64,000 bases of DNA from Alphaproteobacteria bacterium (GTDB lineage: Bacteria; Pseudomonadota; Alphaproteobacteria; ATCC43930; CGMCC-115725), in assembly GCA_028871455.1 (NCBI GenBank), contig JAGWNF010000005.1, positions 1 to 64,000 of the forward strand, in the 5' to 3' direction. A program made the translations under genes and the position numbers. Numbering within the stretch: position 1 is the first letter of the stretch; each line of letters starts with the position of its first letter. The notes beneath the pieces were generated by a model. That model was not told the DNA's origin. It ran no database searches and saw nothing but the letters and a program-made list of their open reading frames with translations. Positions 1-8,142 of the stretch are shown one piece after another.

Positions 1-1290
1 CAACGGAACCTGCCGCAGCCCGTAGACCTTCCCCGACCCATCCAGACGCTGCACCAGCACCACGTCCCCCGCCGATACCACCGCCCCCGAATCCGCCGGT
101 ACCGGACCAACCGCGTCGTCGCTCAAATGCTTCCGCGCCCAACGGAGTTCTCCATAAGGGATTTCACTGCGCGCGCCGTTAGCTAACCCGATCGTCGCAC
201 CGTCCCGACCAGTCGACAGCACGACCGCCAGTGCCCAGCCAGCATCGGCAGCTCCGGCTGGGACCGGCATGGCCGCGAGCCTTGATTGCCAGTCGTCGCC
301 GAGCGCGATGTGCGTCACCGGACCGCGCCAGCCGTGGCGCCGGTCATAGGCCTCGAGCGCGTCGCGCAGCGCCTTGTCGGCATCCGCCTGCAGCCGGGGA
401 TCGAGGCTGGTGCGGACGAGCAGACCGCCCTCATAGACCGTGCGTTCGTCATATCGACCGATCAACTCGCGCCGCACTTCCTCACTGAAGTAATCGGCGC
501 GCGCCATCTCGGTTGCGTCGCGTTGCCGCAGCACGATCGGCTGTGCCTTGGCCGCGCTTGCCTGTTGCGGCGTGATGAATCCTGCGTCCGCCATGCGGTC
601 GATCACCCAGTCGCGACGGTCTTTCGCCGCTTCCGGATGGCGCTGCGGATTGTAGTTATTCGGCGCCTTGGGCAGCGCCGCCAGGAATGCCGCCTCTTGT
701 ATGTCGAGCTGATCGAGTGACTTGTTGAAATAATTGAGCGCCGCCGCCGCGACGCCGTAGCTGCCGCCGCCAAGATAGATCTCGTTGAGATACAGCTCGA
801 GGATGCGATCCTTGCTCATCGCTTGCTCCATGCGGATGGCGATGAGGGCCTCGCGGATCTTGCGCTTGATCGAGACCTCGTTGTTCAGCAGGAAGTTCTT
901 GGCGACCTGTTGCGTGATGGTCGACGCGCCGATTGGTCGGCGATGTTCGGCAAGTCGAAACAGATCCGTGATCGCGGCGCGGACCATCGATAGCGGATCG
1001 ACGCCAGGGTGGGAGTAAAAATTGCGGTCCTCCGCGGCTAGGAAGGCGTGGATCACCAGCGGCGGCATCGCGCTCACCGGCACGAACACGCGTTTCTCGG
1101 TGGCATATTCGGCGAGCAGCCGCCCGTCGGCGGCGTAGACCCGCGTCACTACCGGCGGCTGGTAATTCGCAAGCGCCTGATAGTCCGGCAGATCGCGGCC
1201 GAAATACCACACGGCCAAGCCGGCGATGCCAGCGCCGGCAACGCCCCCAAGCAGCACCAAAACCAGCAAGATTTTCAAAAGCTTAATCAT
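1..1290 (-). CDS. mrcA: Penicillin-binding protein 1A, 3' part cut by window edge
   Basis: Bifunctional class A PBP that polymerises and cross-links peptidoglycan at the inner membrane. The leftward frame is open from ATG at 1290 to base 1 (430 codons) with no stop, so the C-terminus is outside the window. Residues 5-29 form the membrane anchor. The GT51 glycosyltransferase follows, with the catalytic-Glu motif AEDRNFYSHPG (Glu87) and GASTITQQ (residues 121-128). After residue 300 comes the RHGWRGP start of the OB-like linker typical of PBP1A. The transpeptidase motifs (SxxK, SxN, KTG) are not yet reached. It runs head to head with rne. Identification is firm; completeness cannot be judged. 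Confidence 0.93.
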   Translation of the reverse strand, partial: MIKLLKILLVLVLLGGVAGAGIAGLAVWYFGRDLPDYQALANYQPPVVTRVYAADGRLLAEYATEKRVFVPVSAMPPLVIHAFLAAEDRNFYSHPGVDPLSMVRAAITDLFRLAEHRRPIGASTITQQVAKNFLLNNEVSIKRKIREALIAIRMEQAMSKDRILELYLNEIYLGGGSYGVAAAALNYFNKSLDQLDIQEAAFLAALPKAPNNYNPQRHPEAAKDRRDWVIDRMADAGFITPQQASAAKAQPIVLRQRDATEMARADYFSEEVRRELIGRYDERTVYEGGLLVRTSLDPRLQADADKALRDALEAYDRRHGWRGPVTHIALGDDWQSRLAAMPVPAGAADAGWALAVVLSTGRDGATIGLANGARSEIPYGELRWARKHLSDDAVGPVPADSGAVVSAGDVVLVQRLDGSGKVYGLRQVPL

Positions 1291-1781
1291 AATCCGGGCG
1301 CCACTGCCCCCTTCGGCGTCCGCGGCCAACCTTACCGGCGACGTCCAAACCCATCTTACGCCGGCTTTATGACCGCGTCGCGCCGGCTTTCCAAGGATAA
1401 AAGCGGCGGAAGTCACGGCCGCCTGCGGTTCGTTGCCAGGCGCTGGATGACGAAGCGGTTGCCGCCCGATGACACCATCTGTATCCTGTCGGCGCGAAAT
1501 ATCGCAGTCCCCTTCCGGCCCAAGGCCGAAGAGGGCGACGCGGCGGTTTGGGATGCGGCGACGCGCCCCGCCGGGACGCCAAAGGACCACGCGGTTTGAT
1601 CAAACCCAGAAGCCTGCGCCGGCCCCGTGGCCGGCTTGCGGCAGCCAGAGAGCCTTGAAAATGACCCTCGCTCTAGCCCGGTTCGACTCGCGGACGGGCT
1701 GTGCCGCCGGCTTCGCAGCAATCAGGTTGACGCCACCGCCCGTTCTTCGCGCGGGCGCGTGCGCGCACCTCGGAGTTTCGC
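1291..1781. other. Divergent intergenic region between mrcA and rne
   Basis: About 490 bp with no convincing gene. Short open frames on both strands lack ribosome binding sites and family resemblance. It must hold the mrcA promoter (leftward) and the rne promoter and 5' leader (rightward). RNase E leaders are often long and self-regulated. I could not find a good -35/-10 pair. A CGGAG element at 1771-1775 serves the rne start. The amidase gene (amiC) that often sits between rne and mrcA in alphaproteobacteria is absent. Confidence 0.55.
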
Positions 1782-4589
1782 ATGACCAAGCGCATGCTCA
1801 TCGATGCCGCCCACCCGGAGGAGACCCGGGTCGTCGTGCTCGACGGCAATCGTCTCGTCGAATTCGATTACGAGACCTCGACTAAGAAGCAGATCAAAGG
1901 AAACATCTACCTCGCCAAGGTGACGCGCGTCGAGCCGTCGCTCCAGGCGGCGTTCGTCGAATACGGCGGCAACCGCCACGGCTTCCTCGCCTTCAACGAG
2001 ATTCACCCGGACTACTACCGCATCCCGGTCGCCGACCGCGAGGCGGCGCTCGAGGCCGAGCGAGTCGCCGAAGCCGCCGAAAACTTGCGCGAGGAAGAGC
2101 GCGAGGAGGCTGGTCTCGATATTCCGCCGGAACCGTTCGACGTACCGGAGTCCGCGGCGCTCGAAATGCATCCGGATGAACTCTCGAGCGATACGCTTGA
2201 CGTCGCCGAGGCCGCGCCAGGGCACGACGAGACCGTTGCGAATGATACGTTCGATCACGAGCATCACGACAACGCGCACGAAGACGCCGGTGCAACCGAC
2301 GAATCCGCTCCGCCCGCCGATGAGGCCCGGGAGTTTGTGGAGCCGGAGCCCGAGTCGTTCGCGCCGAGCGACGGCGAAACCATGCCGATGACAGAGACCG
2401 CCGCCGCCGAAGCTGGGCCGTCGGGCGGTGCGCCGGTGCCGGTCGAGCCCGGTGTCGAGACCCTTGGCGGCGACGAGATCGAGGAAGCGCGCCGGCCGAT
2501 CCGCCGCCCCTTCCGTCACTACAAGATCCAGGAAGTGATCAAGCGGCGGCAGATTATGTTGGTGCAGGTCACCAAGGAAGAGCGCGGCAACAAGGGGGCG
2601 GCGCTGACCACCTACATCTCCCTCGCCGGGCGCTATTGCGTGCTGATGCCAAACACGCCGCGCGGCGGCGGCGTCTCCCGCAAAATCACCAGCGCCAACG
2701 ACCGCCGGCGCCTGAAAGATCTGATGAGCGACCTCGAAGTGCCGGAGGGTATGGGCGTGATCGTGCGCACCGCCGGCAGCGAACGCTCCAAGCCGGAAAT
2801 CGAGCGCGATCTCGAATACCTCCGTCGCCTGTGGGACGATATCCGCGAGTTGACGCTCAAATCGACCGCGCCGGCGCTGATTTACGAGGAAGGCAACATC
2901 ATCAAGCGCGCCATCCGCGATCTCTACAGTCGCGATATCGAGGAAATCGTCGTCGACGGCGAAGCCGGTTACCAGAACGCGCGCTCGTTCATGCAGATGC
3001 TGATGCCGGATCACACCCGGCGCGTGAAGCTCTATCGCGATCCTAACGTGCCGCTGTTCCAGCGCCATCCGATCGAAGGGCAGCTCGACGCGATCCATTC
3101 GCCGACGGTGCAACTCAAGTCCGGCGGCTACGTCGTCATCAATCCGACAGAGGCGCTGGTCTCGATCGACGTCAACTCGGGCCGCTCGACACGCGAGCGC
3201 AACATTGAGGAAACGGCGACCAAGACCAACCTCGAAGCGGCCGACGAGATCGCGCGCCAGCTGCGGCTCAGGGACCTCGCTGGCCTCATCGTCATCGATT
3301 TCATCGACATGGAGGTCTCGCGCAACCAACATGCCGTCGAGCGCCGACTCAAGGAAGCGATGCGTCAGGATCGCGCCCGCATACAGATCGGCCGCATCAG
3401 CCCGTTCGGCCTGCTCGAGATGTCGCGGCAGCGTCTGCGGCCGTCGTTGATCGAGACTTCGACCCAGCCTTGCCCGCATTGTGGCGGCACCGGTTATATC
3501 CGCTCGACGGAATCAACCGCGCTGCATGTGCTGCGGGCGATCGAGGAGGAGGGTGTGCGTCGCCGCTCGGGCGAAATCAGCGTAGCGGTGCCTGATGCCG
3601 TTGGCTTGTACATCCTGAATCAGAAGCGCGCCACTCTGCAGCAGATCGAGGCGCGTTGCGGCATGCGGGTTTACATCAAAACGGACACCGCACTCATTCC
3701 GCCGCAATACAAGCTCGAGCGGCTGCGCGCTTTGACACCATCAGAAATCGCATCGCTGCCGGTGACACCGGTTCCCGCCGCACCGATCGAAGCCGAGGAC
3801 AAAGAGGCGATCGCGATCGGTAGCGAGCCGCCGATCGCGTCGGAACCGATCGGCGAATCCGAAACCGGGCCAGCCGAGGATCATGGCGCCGGCGGCGAGC
3901 ATCACGAGTACGGCGCCGAAGGCGGCGGCCACCGACGCCGGCGCCGGCGGCGCGGACGTCGCGGCGGCCGCGGCCGTCATGGTGAAACGCCATTCCACGG
4001 CGACGTGACCGCCGCCGGCGAGCCACAGAAACCTCAGCCGCGTCCGGAACGCACGTTTAGGCCTTCGTTCGCTTTGTTGCCAGGCGAACCGGGCTACGTC
4101 GCCGCCGGCAGCGACGAAGAGCTCGGCGAAAACGAAGACCAGCCGCGTGAGTCGCCTGACGCGGGGAGCGATGCGCCACACGCTGGCGAGCCGCAACTTG
4201 GCCATGAGGCCATGCCGGGCCAGCAGTCCGAGGAGGGTCACCGCCGCCGTCGGCGCGGACGTCGTGGCGGACGTCGCCGGCGTGGCCGCGATCATCGCGG
4301 TGGCGAATCGGCGACAGTTGATTCGATGCCGGGCGAGTTCGCGCCAGAGACCGTGTCGAATGACCGCGAGCTAGTCGCGCCGCCGGCCGAATCCCATGCG
4401 CTGCCACTCGAACCGTCGCAGCCGCCGGCCTACGAGCCGCCGCCGCGGGCCGCCGCACCCAAGCCGACGCCAGCGCCCGAATCCACGGTGACCGAGGCTC
4501 AACGAGTGCCGGCGCAGCACAACGTGCCGCCCGCGCATGACGTCACCGGACCATCGGTAAATCCGAAGAAAGGGTGGTGGCGTCGTTGA
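1782..4589 (+). CDS. rne: Ribonuclease E/G
   Basis: Essential endoribonuclease that processes rRNA and tRNA and starts mRNA decay; it also scaffolds the degradosome. 935 aa. The N-terminal S1-type domain (residues 1-80) is interrupted by an Asp/Glu-rich insert at about residues 85-240, then resumes. The catalytic DNase I-like core has VSIDVNSGR (Asp463) and VIDFIDM (Asp506), matching the two metal-binding aspartates. A CPHCGG zinc-link (Cys564, Cys567) mediates dimer pairing. The C-terminal half is low-complexity with two Arg-rich blocks near residues 716-730 and 819-845, probably RNA-binding. It ends in KKGWWRR, a terminal signature common in alphaproteobacterial RNase E. The ATG has CGGAG six bases upstream. 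Confidence 0.96.
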   Translation: MTKRMLIDAAHPEETRVVVLDGNRLVEFDYETSTKKQIKGNIYLAKVTRVEPSLQAAFVEYGGNRHGFLAFNEIHPDYYRIPVADREAALEAERVAEAAENLREEEREEAGLDIPPEPFDVPESAALEMHPDELSSDTLDVAEAAPGHDETVANDTFDHEHHDNAHEDAGATDESAPPADEAREFVEPEPESFAPSDGETMPMTETAAAEAGPSGGAPVPVEPGVETLGGDEIEEARRPIRRPFRHYKIQEVIKRRQIMLVQVTKEERGNKGAALTTYISLAGRYCVLMPNTPRGGGVSRKITSANDRRRLKDLMSDLEVPEGMGVIVRTAGSERSKPEIERDLEYLRRLWDDIRELTLKSTAPALIYEEGNIIKRAIRDLYSRDIEEIVVDGEAGYQNARSFMQMLMPDHTRRVKLYRDPNVPLFQRHPIEGQLDAIHSPTVQLKSGGYVVINPTEALVSIDVNSGRSTRERNIEETATKTNLEAADEIARQLRLRDLAGLIVIDFIDMEVSRNQHAVERRLKEAMRQDRARIQIGRISPFGLLEMSRQRLRPSLIETSTQPCPHCGGTGYIRSTESTALHVLRAIEEEGVRRRSGEISVAVPDAVGLYILNQKRATLQQIEARCGMRVYIKTDTALIPPQYKLERLRALTPSEIASLPVTPVPAAPIEAEDKEAIAIGSEPPIASEPIGESETGPAEDHGAGGEHHEYGAEGGGHRRRRRRRGRRGGRGRHGETPFHGDVTAAGEPQKPQPRPERTFRPSFALLPGEPGYVAAGSDEELGENEDQPRESPDAGSDAPHAGEPQLGHEAMPGQQSEEGHRRRRRGRRGGRRRRGRDHRGGESATVDSMPGEFAPETVSNDRELVAPPAESHALPLEPSQPPAYEPPPRAAAPKPTPAPESTVTEAQRVPAQHNVPPAHDVTGPSVNPKKGWWRR

Positions 4590-4598
4590 TCGCGGCGC

Positions 4599-5747
4599 TC
4601 AACCGCGCCAAGCTTTGAGCCGGCGGACCGCTTCGGCGACCACGGCCGGCGATCCGGCATAGCATAGCCGGAGCGTCGCGCGGCCGCGCCGCGGGTCGAA
4701 ATCCATGCCCGGCGTGAGCGCGATTCCGGTGTCGCGCAACAGTTGGCGGCAGAACTCCTCGCTGTCGTTGGTGCGATGCGCGACGTCGGCATAGAGATAG
4801 AACGCGCCATCCGACGGCGCGAGGCGATCGAAGCCCGCTGCTGGCAACTCGCGCAGCAACAGGGCGCGATTTTCCGCGTAGTGCGCGACATTGGCGTCAA
4901 GCTCGGTCCGGCATTCGAATGCCGCGATTGCTGCATACTGCGACAGTGCCGGCGGCGAGATGTAGAGGTTCTGTGCCAGGCATTCGATCGCGCGCGCCAG
5001 ATCGTCGGGCGCGACCATCCAGCCGATGCGCCAGCCGGTCATTGAGAAATATTTTGAGAAGCTGTTGACGACGATCGCCTGTGGATCGAAGGCCAGTGCC
5101 GTCGCGGCCGGTTCGTCGTAGGTGATGCCGTGATAGATCTCGTCCGAGATCAAGCGGATGCCGGCGGCCCGGCAATGGCGGACTATGGCCTTGAGCTCAG
5201 CCGGCGGAATCATCGTCCCCGTCGGATTGGCCGGGCTGGCGATGATCAATCCGTCGACGCCCCGCCCCTGTGTCCGCAGGCGCTCGAGAGTGATTTGATA
5301 CCGTTCCTCGACGCCGGCGGTGAGCTCGATGGGCACCAGGTCGAGCGCTGTCAGAATATTGCGATAGGCCGGATAGCCGGGAAACCCGATCGCTACTTTG
5401 TCGCCTGGATCGAACGCGGCGAGACAGGCGAGGATGAAACCCGCCGATGATCCGGTGGTCGCGACGACGCGTGATGGGTCGAGCGCTACGCCATAGCGGT
5501 TGCGGTAATGGGCGGCGATCGCCGTGCGCAGCGCCGGCACGCCGAGCGCATCGGTATAGCCGAGCACTTCGCGCTCAAGCGCGGCCCGCGCCGCCACGAT
5601 GACACCCTTCGGCGCCCCGGTCGATGGCTGGCCGACCTCGAGATGGAGCACGTCCTTACCGGTCGCGGCACGCGCGTTGGCGTCGCGCAGCACGTCCATC
5701 ACGATGAAGGGCGGTACGCGTCCCCGCGCCGACACTTTGAGAGTCAC
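4599..5747 (-). CDS. Pyridoxal-phosphate aminotransferase, class I/II
   Basis: 382-aa fold-type I aminotransferase of the aspartate/aromatic group; the exact amino donor cannot be read from sequence. The PLP lysine is Lys232 in SFSKYFSMTGWRIG. Asn174 (SPANPTG), Asp202 and Tyr205 (ISDEIYHG) are the usual cofactor contacts, and an Arg in RATLRLCYAG near residue 356 should hold the substrate carboxylate. Length is normal. It is convergent with rne (9 bp between stops). The IS1595 element lies about 100 bp upstream of its start and may have altered its promoter. It could act as a kynurenine, methionine or aspartate aminotransferase. Confidence 0.88.
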   Translation of the reverse strand: MTLKVSARGRVPPFIVMDVLRDANARAATGKDVLHLEVGQPSTGAPKGVIVAARAALEREVLGYTDALGVPALRTAIAAHYRNRYGVALDPSRVVATTGSSAGFILACLAAFDPGDKVAIGFPGYPAYRNILTALDLVPIELTAGVEERYQITLERLRTQGRGVDGLIIASPANPTGTMIPPAELKAIVRHCRAAGIRLISDEIYHGITYDEPAATALAFDPQAIVVNSFSKYFSMTGWRIGWMVAPDDLARAIECLAQNLYISPPALSQYAAIAAFECRTELDANVAHYAENRALLLRELPAAGFDRLAPSDGAFYLYADVAHRTNDSEEFCRQLLRDTGIALTPGMDFDPRRGRATLRLCYAGSPAVVAEAVRRLKAWRG

Positions 5748-5837
5748 AGCTGACTATCCCCAATTGGCTTTGTTTTGCGAATTTTAATGTTCGGCGGCAC
5801 GCGCCGCCTGTTGGCTTCCGATCTTTCACCTTGTACG

Positions 5838-5845
5838 TTGTTTAC
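5838..5845. repeat. Left copy of 8-bp target-site duplication of the IS
   Basis: The octamer ttgtttac occurs here and again at 7955-7962, directly outside the two inverted ends of the IS1595-type element. The direct repeat can be read as long as 12 bp (tacgttgtttac at 5834-5845 and 7951-7962). Aligning the inverted repeats places only 8 bp outside the element, which is the duplication size known for IS1595 elements. Confidence 0.85.
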
Positions 5846-5871
5846 CGGAATTATCACCTTGACATAGGTTC
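5846..5871 (+). repeat. Left terminal inverted repeat of IS1595 element
   Basis: Starts cggaattatcacc. Read inward it matches the reverse complement of 7929-7954 at 20 of the first 24 positions, with mismatches at positions 3, 13, 16 and 17. It contains the -35 hexamer of the transposase promoter. Confidence 0.85.
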
Positions 5872-5887
5872 ACGCAAGCCCTAGATT
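5859..5887 (+). promoter_or_regulatory. Transposase promoter starting within the left repeat
   Basis: A perfect TTGACA at 5859-5864, a 17-bp spacer and TAGATT at 5882-5887. Transcription should begin near 5894, about 18 bases before the transposase ATG. The -35 lies within the terminal repeat; the same place in the right repeat reads TTTGCA, so the right end lacks it. Confidence 0.7.
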
Positions 5888-5911
5888 AGAGCCAGAAAAC
5901 GGGGCTTTGCC

Positions 5912-6835
5912 ATGAATCTGACTGATCCGATCTTCACCGACGAACGCAAGGCGCGTGAGTTCCTTGAGGAAACCCGCTGGCCGAAAGGGCCGGTCTGCGT
6001 GCATTGCGGCTGCGTGGACAAGGTCTATCGGCTAGCCGATGGCGGCAAGCACCGCGACGGGCTGCTCCACTGCAACAACTGCGATGGCTCTTTCACGGTT
6101 ACGACCGGGACCGTGATGGAAAGCTCGCATATCCCGCTCAACAAGTGGGTGATCGCCTATCGGCTCATGGCATCGGCCAAGAAGGGGATTTCGGCGCACC
6201 AGCTTCATCGCACCATCGGCGTCAGTTACAAGACGGCGTGGTTTCTCTGCCATCGCATCCGCGAGTCCATGCGCGATGCCTCGGGCGGTCCTCTTGGCGG
6301 CTCGGGCAAGATCGTGGAAGCGGATGAAACTTACGTGGGCGGCAAGCCCCGCAAAGGACGCCCGCGCATGAGCCGCATGGACACGAAAACGCCGGTTGCG
6401 GTCCTGGTCGAGCGCAATGGCCGCGCCCGTGCCACGCCGGTCTCACATCCTCTCGCTGGCGTCCTAAAGCGCAACATCGCCGCAAACATCGCGCCCGGCA
6501 CTGAGATGCACACCGACGAACACAAGGGCTATCGCGGCGTGGCCAAGATTACGGGCGGTCCGCATCGCACGGTGAAGCATTACCAAGGCGAATACGCCCG
6601 CGATGGCGTTCATATCAATACCGTGGAAGCGTGGAACGCGCTTCTCAAGCGTTCGATCGTCGGTGCCTTCCACCACGTTTCGCCGGAACACTTGAGCCGC
6701 TACTGCGACGAGGTTTCGTTCCGTTGGGATCACCGCCATGTCGGTGACAGCGAGCGCACGATTGCCGCCATCAAGGGCGGCGAAGGCAAGCGGCTGACCT
6801 ATCGGCGGACTAGTGCGCAGTCGGCTCGCGCGTAA
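5912..6835 (+). CDS. IS1595-family transposase (zinc ribbon, ISXO2-like DDE)
   Basis: 307-aa transposase that cuts and joins the element ends. An N-terminal zinc ribbon uses Cys29, Cys32, Cys54 and Cys57. A helix-turn-helix-like stretch follows at about residues 85-115 (ISAHQLHRTIGVSYKTAW). The catalytic core has Asp138 (EADETYVGG), Asp202 (HTDEHKGY) and Asn236 with Glu239 (HINTVEAWNALLKR), the DD-N arrangement known in this family. The frame is intact and of usual length, so the enzyme is probably functional. The promoter lies in the left terminal repeat, and the start has only a weak GGGG element upstream. Confidence 0.95.
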   Translation: MNLTDPIFTDERKAREFLEETRWPKGPVCVHCGCVDKVYRLADGGKHRDGLLHCNNCDGSFTVTTGTVMESSHIPLNKWVIAYRLMASAKKGISAHQLHRTIGVSYKTAWFLCHRIRESMRDASGGPLGGSGKIVEADETYVGGKPRKGRPRMSRMDTKTPVAVLVERNGRARATPVSHPLAGVLKRNIAANIAPGTEMHTDEHKGYRGVAKITGGPHRTVKHYQGEYARDGVHINTVEAWNALLKRSIVGAFHHVSPEHLSRYCDEVSFRWDHRHVGDSERTIAAIKGGEGKRLTYRRTSAQSARA

Positions 6836-6858
6836 CGCCGCGACGCTGCGCCGTTTGC

Positions 6859-7026
6859 TTAGGATTTTCGAGAGCTTTTAGCGCGCTTCAGCATCTTGGC
6901 GCGCGGCGTCTTGCCCTCGAAAGCCTCACGGGGCTTATGCGGCGTTGTCAGCGCCCGCCGGATTGCTTCTTTGAAGCGCCGATCAGCTTCGGCCGGGCTG
7001 TATTCGTCTCGTGCTTTTTCGGCCAT
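6859..7026 (-). CDS. 55-residue cargo protein of the IS, antisense to the transposase
   Basis: A leftward ORF with ATG at 7026 and TAA at 6859-6861, inside the IS, 23 bp past the transposase stop and opposite in direction. The protein is highly charged and Lys/Arg-rich, with EYSPAEADRRFKEAIRRAL near the N-terminus and a basic tail ending RAKSSRKS. The predicted helical, basic character would suit nucleic acid or protein binding, but I recognise no family with a known function. Similar short ORFs appear to travel with some IS1595 transposases (recollection, not checked). It has no membrane segment or cysteine. Confidence is limited by its size. Confidence 0.55.
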   Translation of the reverse strand: MAEKARDEYSPAEADRRFKEAIRRALTTPHKPREAFEGKTPRAKMLKRAKSSRKS

Positions 7027-7067
7027 GCTCGATCCTAATTCAAATTACGAAATGGAGGAAATGGACA

Positions 7068-7238
7068 ATGTCTGACTCAACGGAGAGCAAAATCGGTCGC
7101 GTTATTATTGGTTATGGCTTCAAACTGGCCGTCATTTCGCTGCTGGTATTCATTGCCTATCAGCAATCCCAAATCGCAAAAGGGCTCGTTTGGGTCATGA
7201 ATGATGATGTGCCGGTCAGGATCATCAGCGGGCAATGA
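7068..7238 (+). CDS. 56-residue single-pass membrane cargo protein of the IS
   Basis: The ATG at 7068 has a strong GGAGG at 7054-7058, which favours it over an upstream in-frame TTG at 7011. The product has a short polar N-terminus, one hydrophobic helix at about residues 16-35 (LAVISLLVFIAYQQ region) and a short polar tail. No family is recognised. It is inside the IS, 42 bp from the start of the oppositely oriented 55-residue ORF, so the two starts are divergent. Its A/T-ending codons differ from the chromosomal genes. A possible role in element maintenance or host interaction is only inference. Confidence 0.55.
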   Translation: MSDSTESKIGRVIIGYGFKLAVISLLVFIAYQQSQIAKGLVWVMNDDVPVRIISGQ

Positions 7239-7330
7239 ACATGGAGCATGAGCGGCAGGGAACTGGATTCGCACTCAGTTTCCCCGCCGCTGTATCCTAG
7301 GAACTGCCAAGTAACCTAGGAGCGAAAAGC

Positions 7331-7591
7331 ATGAAGTTTTTGCTGTTCCACGCTATTCAGCCCGATTTCGTCGTAAGGGGTCAGCATGACTGGAAGTCTT
7401 TTTTGCGCGAGGCTGCGTTGCTAAATCTGCCAGAAGGCGGCGAAGCACTTGCTCCAAATATTTGGTTGCTTCCCGATCACACCGAGACGGAACGCGAGCT
7501 TGGGCGTCTGGGCCACCGGTGGGAGATCGCGACGCGGATTCGCGCATTTTCCGGCGCATCACCTTGGCAGCCTTTAAGTCCTGCGCCGTAA
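7331..7591 (+). CDS. 86-residue cargo protein of the IS, unknown function
   Basis: The ATG at 7331 follows AGGAGCGA at 7318-7325, a good ribosome binding site. The protein starts MKFLLFHAI and contains PEGGEALAPNIWLLP and RELGRLGHRW. It looks like a compact soluble protein with several Trp and no signal or membrane segment. I recognise no domain. It is the last rightward gene in the IS. The opposite strand over the same bases is also open (7353-7865) with a CPWCGGGF zinc-ribbon-like string, but lacks supporting signals, so I prefer this strand. Confidence 0.5.
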   Translation: MKFLLFHAIQPDFVVRGQHDWKSFLREAALLNLPEGGEALAPNIWLLPDHTETERELGRLGHRWEIATRIRAFSGASPWQPLSPAP

Positions 7592-7928
7592 ATCCGCCTC
7601 CGCACCACGGGCAAGCGAGAGGGACATTCTCGGCACTGGAGTGCTGAGCTTGGTCCTTGACCTCGAATCGAGTCTCGGTCTTCAAATGTGTGGCTTCGCT
7701 CGGTTGCGGATGAACGCTCAGCATGAGCCGGTAAGCCAGTCGCGAAGCTGGCGGACCTGAGCTACCAGGGTCCAGAGGCGTGAATCCGCCACGCTTCCTT
7801 TCAATCCGACAGCATCGCAACCGACGGTGGCCACTATGGGCACCGCTTGCGTACACTTCAAGCACAAAATCGCCACCTAGAAAAGTTGTAGAAAACGCCG
7901 GCCTGTCAATGGGATACTAGCCATTGAT

Positions 7929-7954
7929 GGACCTATGCAAAAGTGATAATTACG
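7929..7954 (-). repeat. Right terminal inverted repeat of IS1595 element
   Basis: Reading inward from 7954 it starts cgtaattatcact and matches the left repeat at 20 of the first 24 positions. The two adjacent mismatches at positions 16-17 remove the -35 hexamer present at the left end. Confidence 0.85.
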
Positions 7955-7962
7955 TTGTTTAC
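7955..7962. repeat. Right copy of 8-bp target-site duplication of the IS
   Basis: Octamer ttgtttac, identical to 5838-5845 on the other side of the element. Confidence 0.85.
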
Positions 7963-8142
7963 GTTCATGTCTCTCTTAAGCGTACACGGATTGAAAGTCA
8001 AGCATTTGAGGCTTGGTCTCGGGTTGGGAGCCCTGTCGCGGAGACCGCCGCGTACGGCAGCGGGGCGCATGCCGCAACCGTATTCGAATCGGCGGTTGAC
8101 GGTGGCCGTGCCGGCGTTTACGAGGGGAGCGGAGCCGTTCCG

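Larger units (their letters stand above)
5846..7954 (+). mobile_element. IS1595-family insertion sequence with cargo ORFs
   Basis: A complete 2109-bp element. It has imperfect terminal inverted repeats (20 of the first 24 positions match), an 8-bp target duplication, a zinc-ribbon plus DDE-type transposase (5912-6835) and three small ORFs behind it. Family, repeat architecture and duplication size agree with IS1595. It landed between the start of a leftward aminotransferase gene and the start of a rightward M48 protease gene, so no coding sequence appears broken. Intact ends and transposase suggest a fairly recent insertion that may still be mobile. The cargo half uses more A/T-ending codons than the chromosome around it. 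Confidence 0.88.
7592..8142. other. Right end of the IS and leader of the M48 protease gene
   Basis: Bases 7592-7954 are the last part of the IS, without a supported gene. A leftward open frame (7865-7353) passes through it but has no ribosome binding site. Bases 7955-7962 are the target duplication. Bases 7963-8142 are the original upstream region of the protease gene, now separated from whatever lay further upstream. The protease reading frame stays open back into the IS to 7924, but the part before 8143 has no signal-peptide logic and is probably untranslated. Confidence 0.55.

Noticed and set aside
1-720. Rightward frames at 231-488 and 286-720
   Set aside because: They lie inside the leftward PBP1A coding region, whose translation is unmistakable.
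1722-3479. 585-codon leftward open frame antisense to rne
   Set aside because: It is the opposite-strand shadow of the RNase E core, with no ribosome binding site or recognisable domain. High GC makes such long shadows common.
7353-7865. Leftward 170-codon frame in the IS with a CPWCGGGF string
   Set aside because: The zinc-ribbon-like string is tempting, but there is no ribosome binding site, the N-terminal half looks random, and it overlaps the better supported 86-aa gene. Kept as an alternative only.
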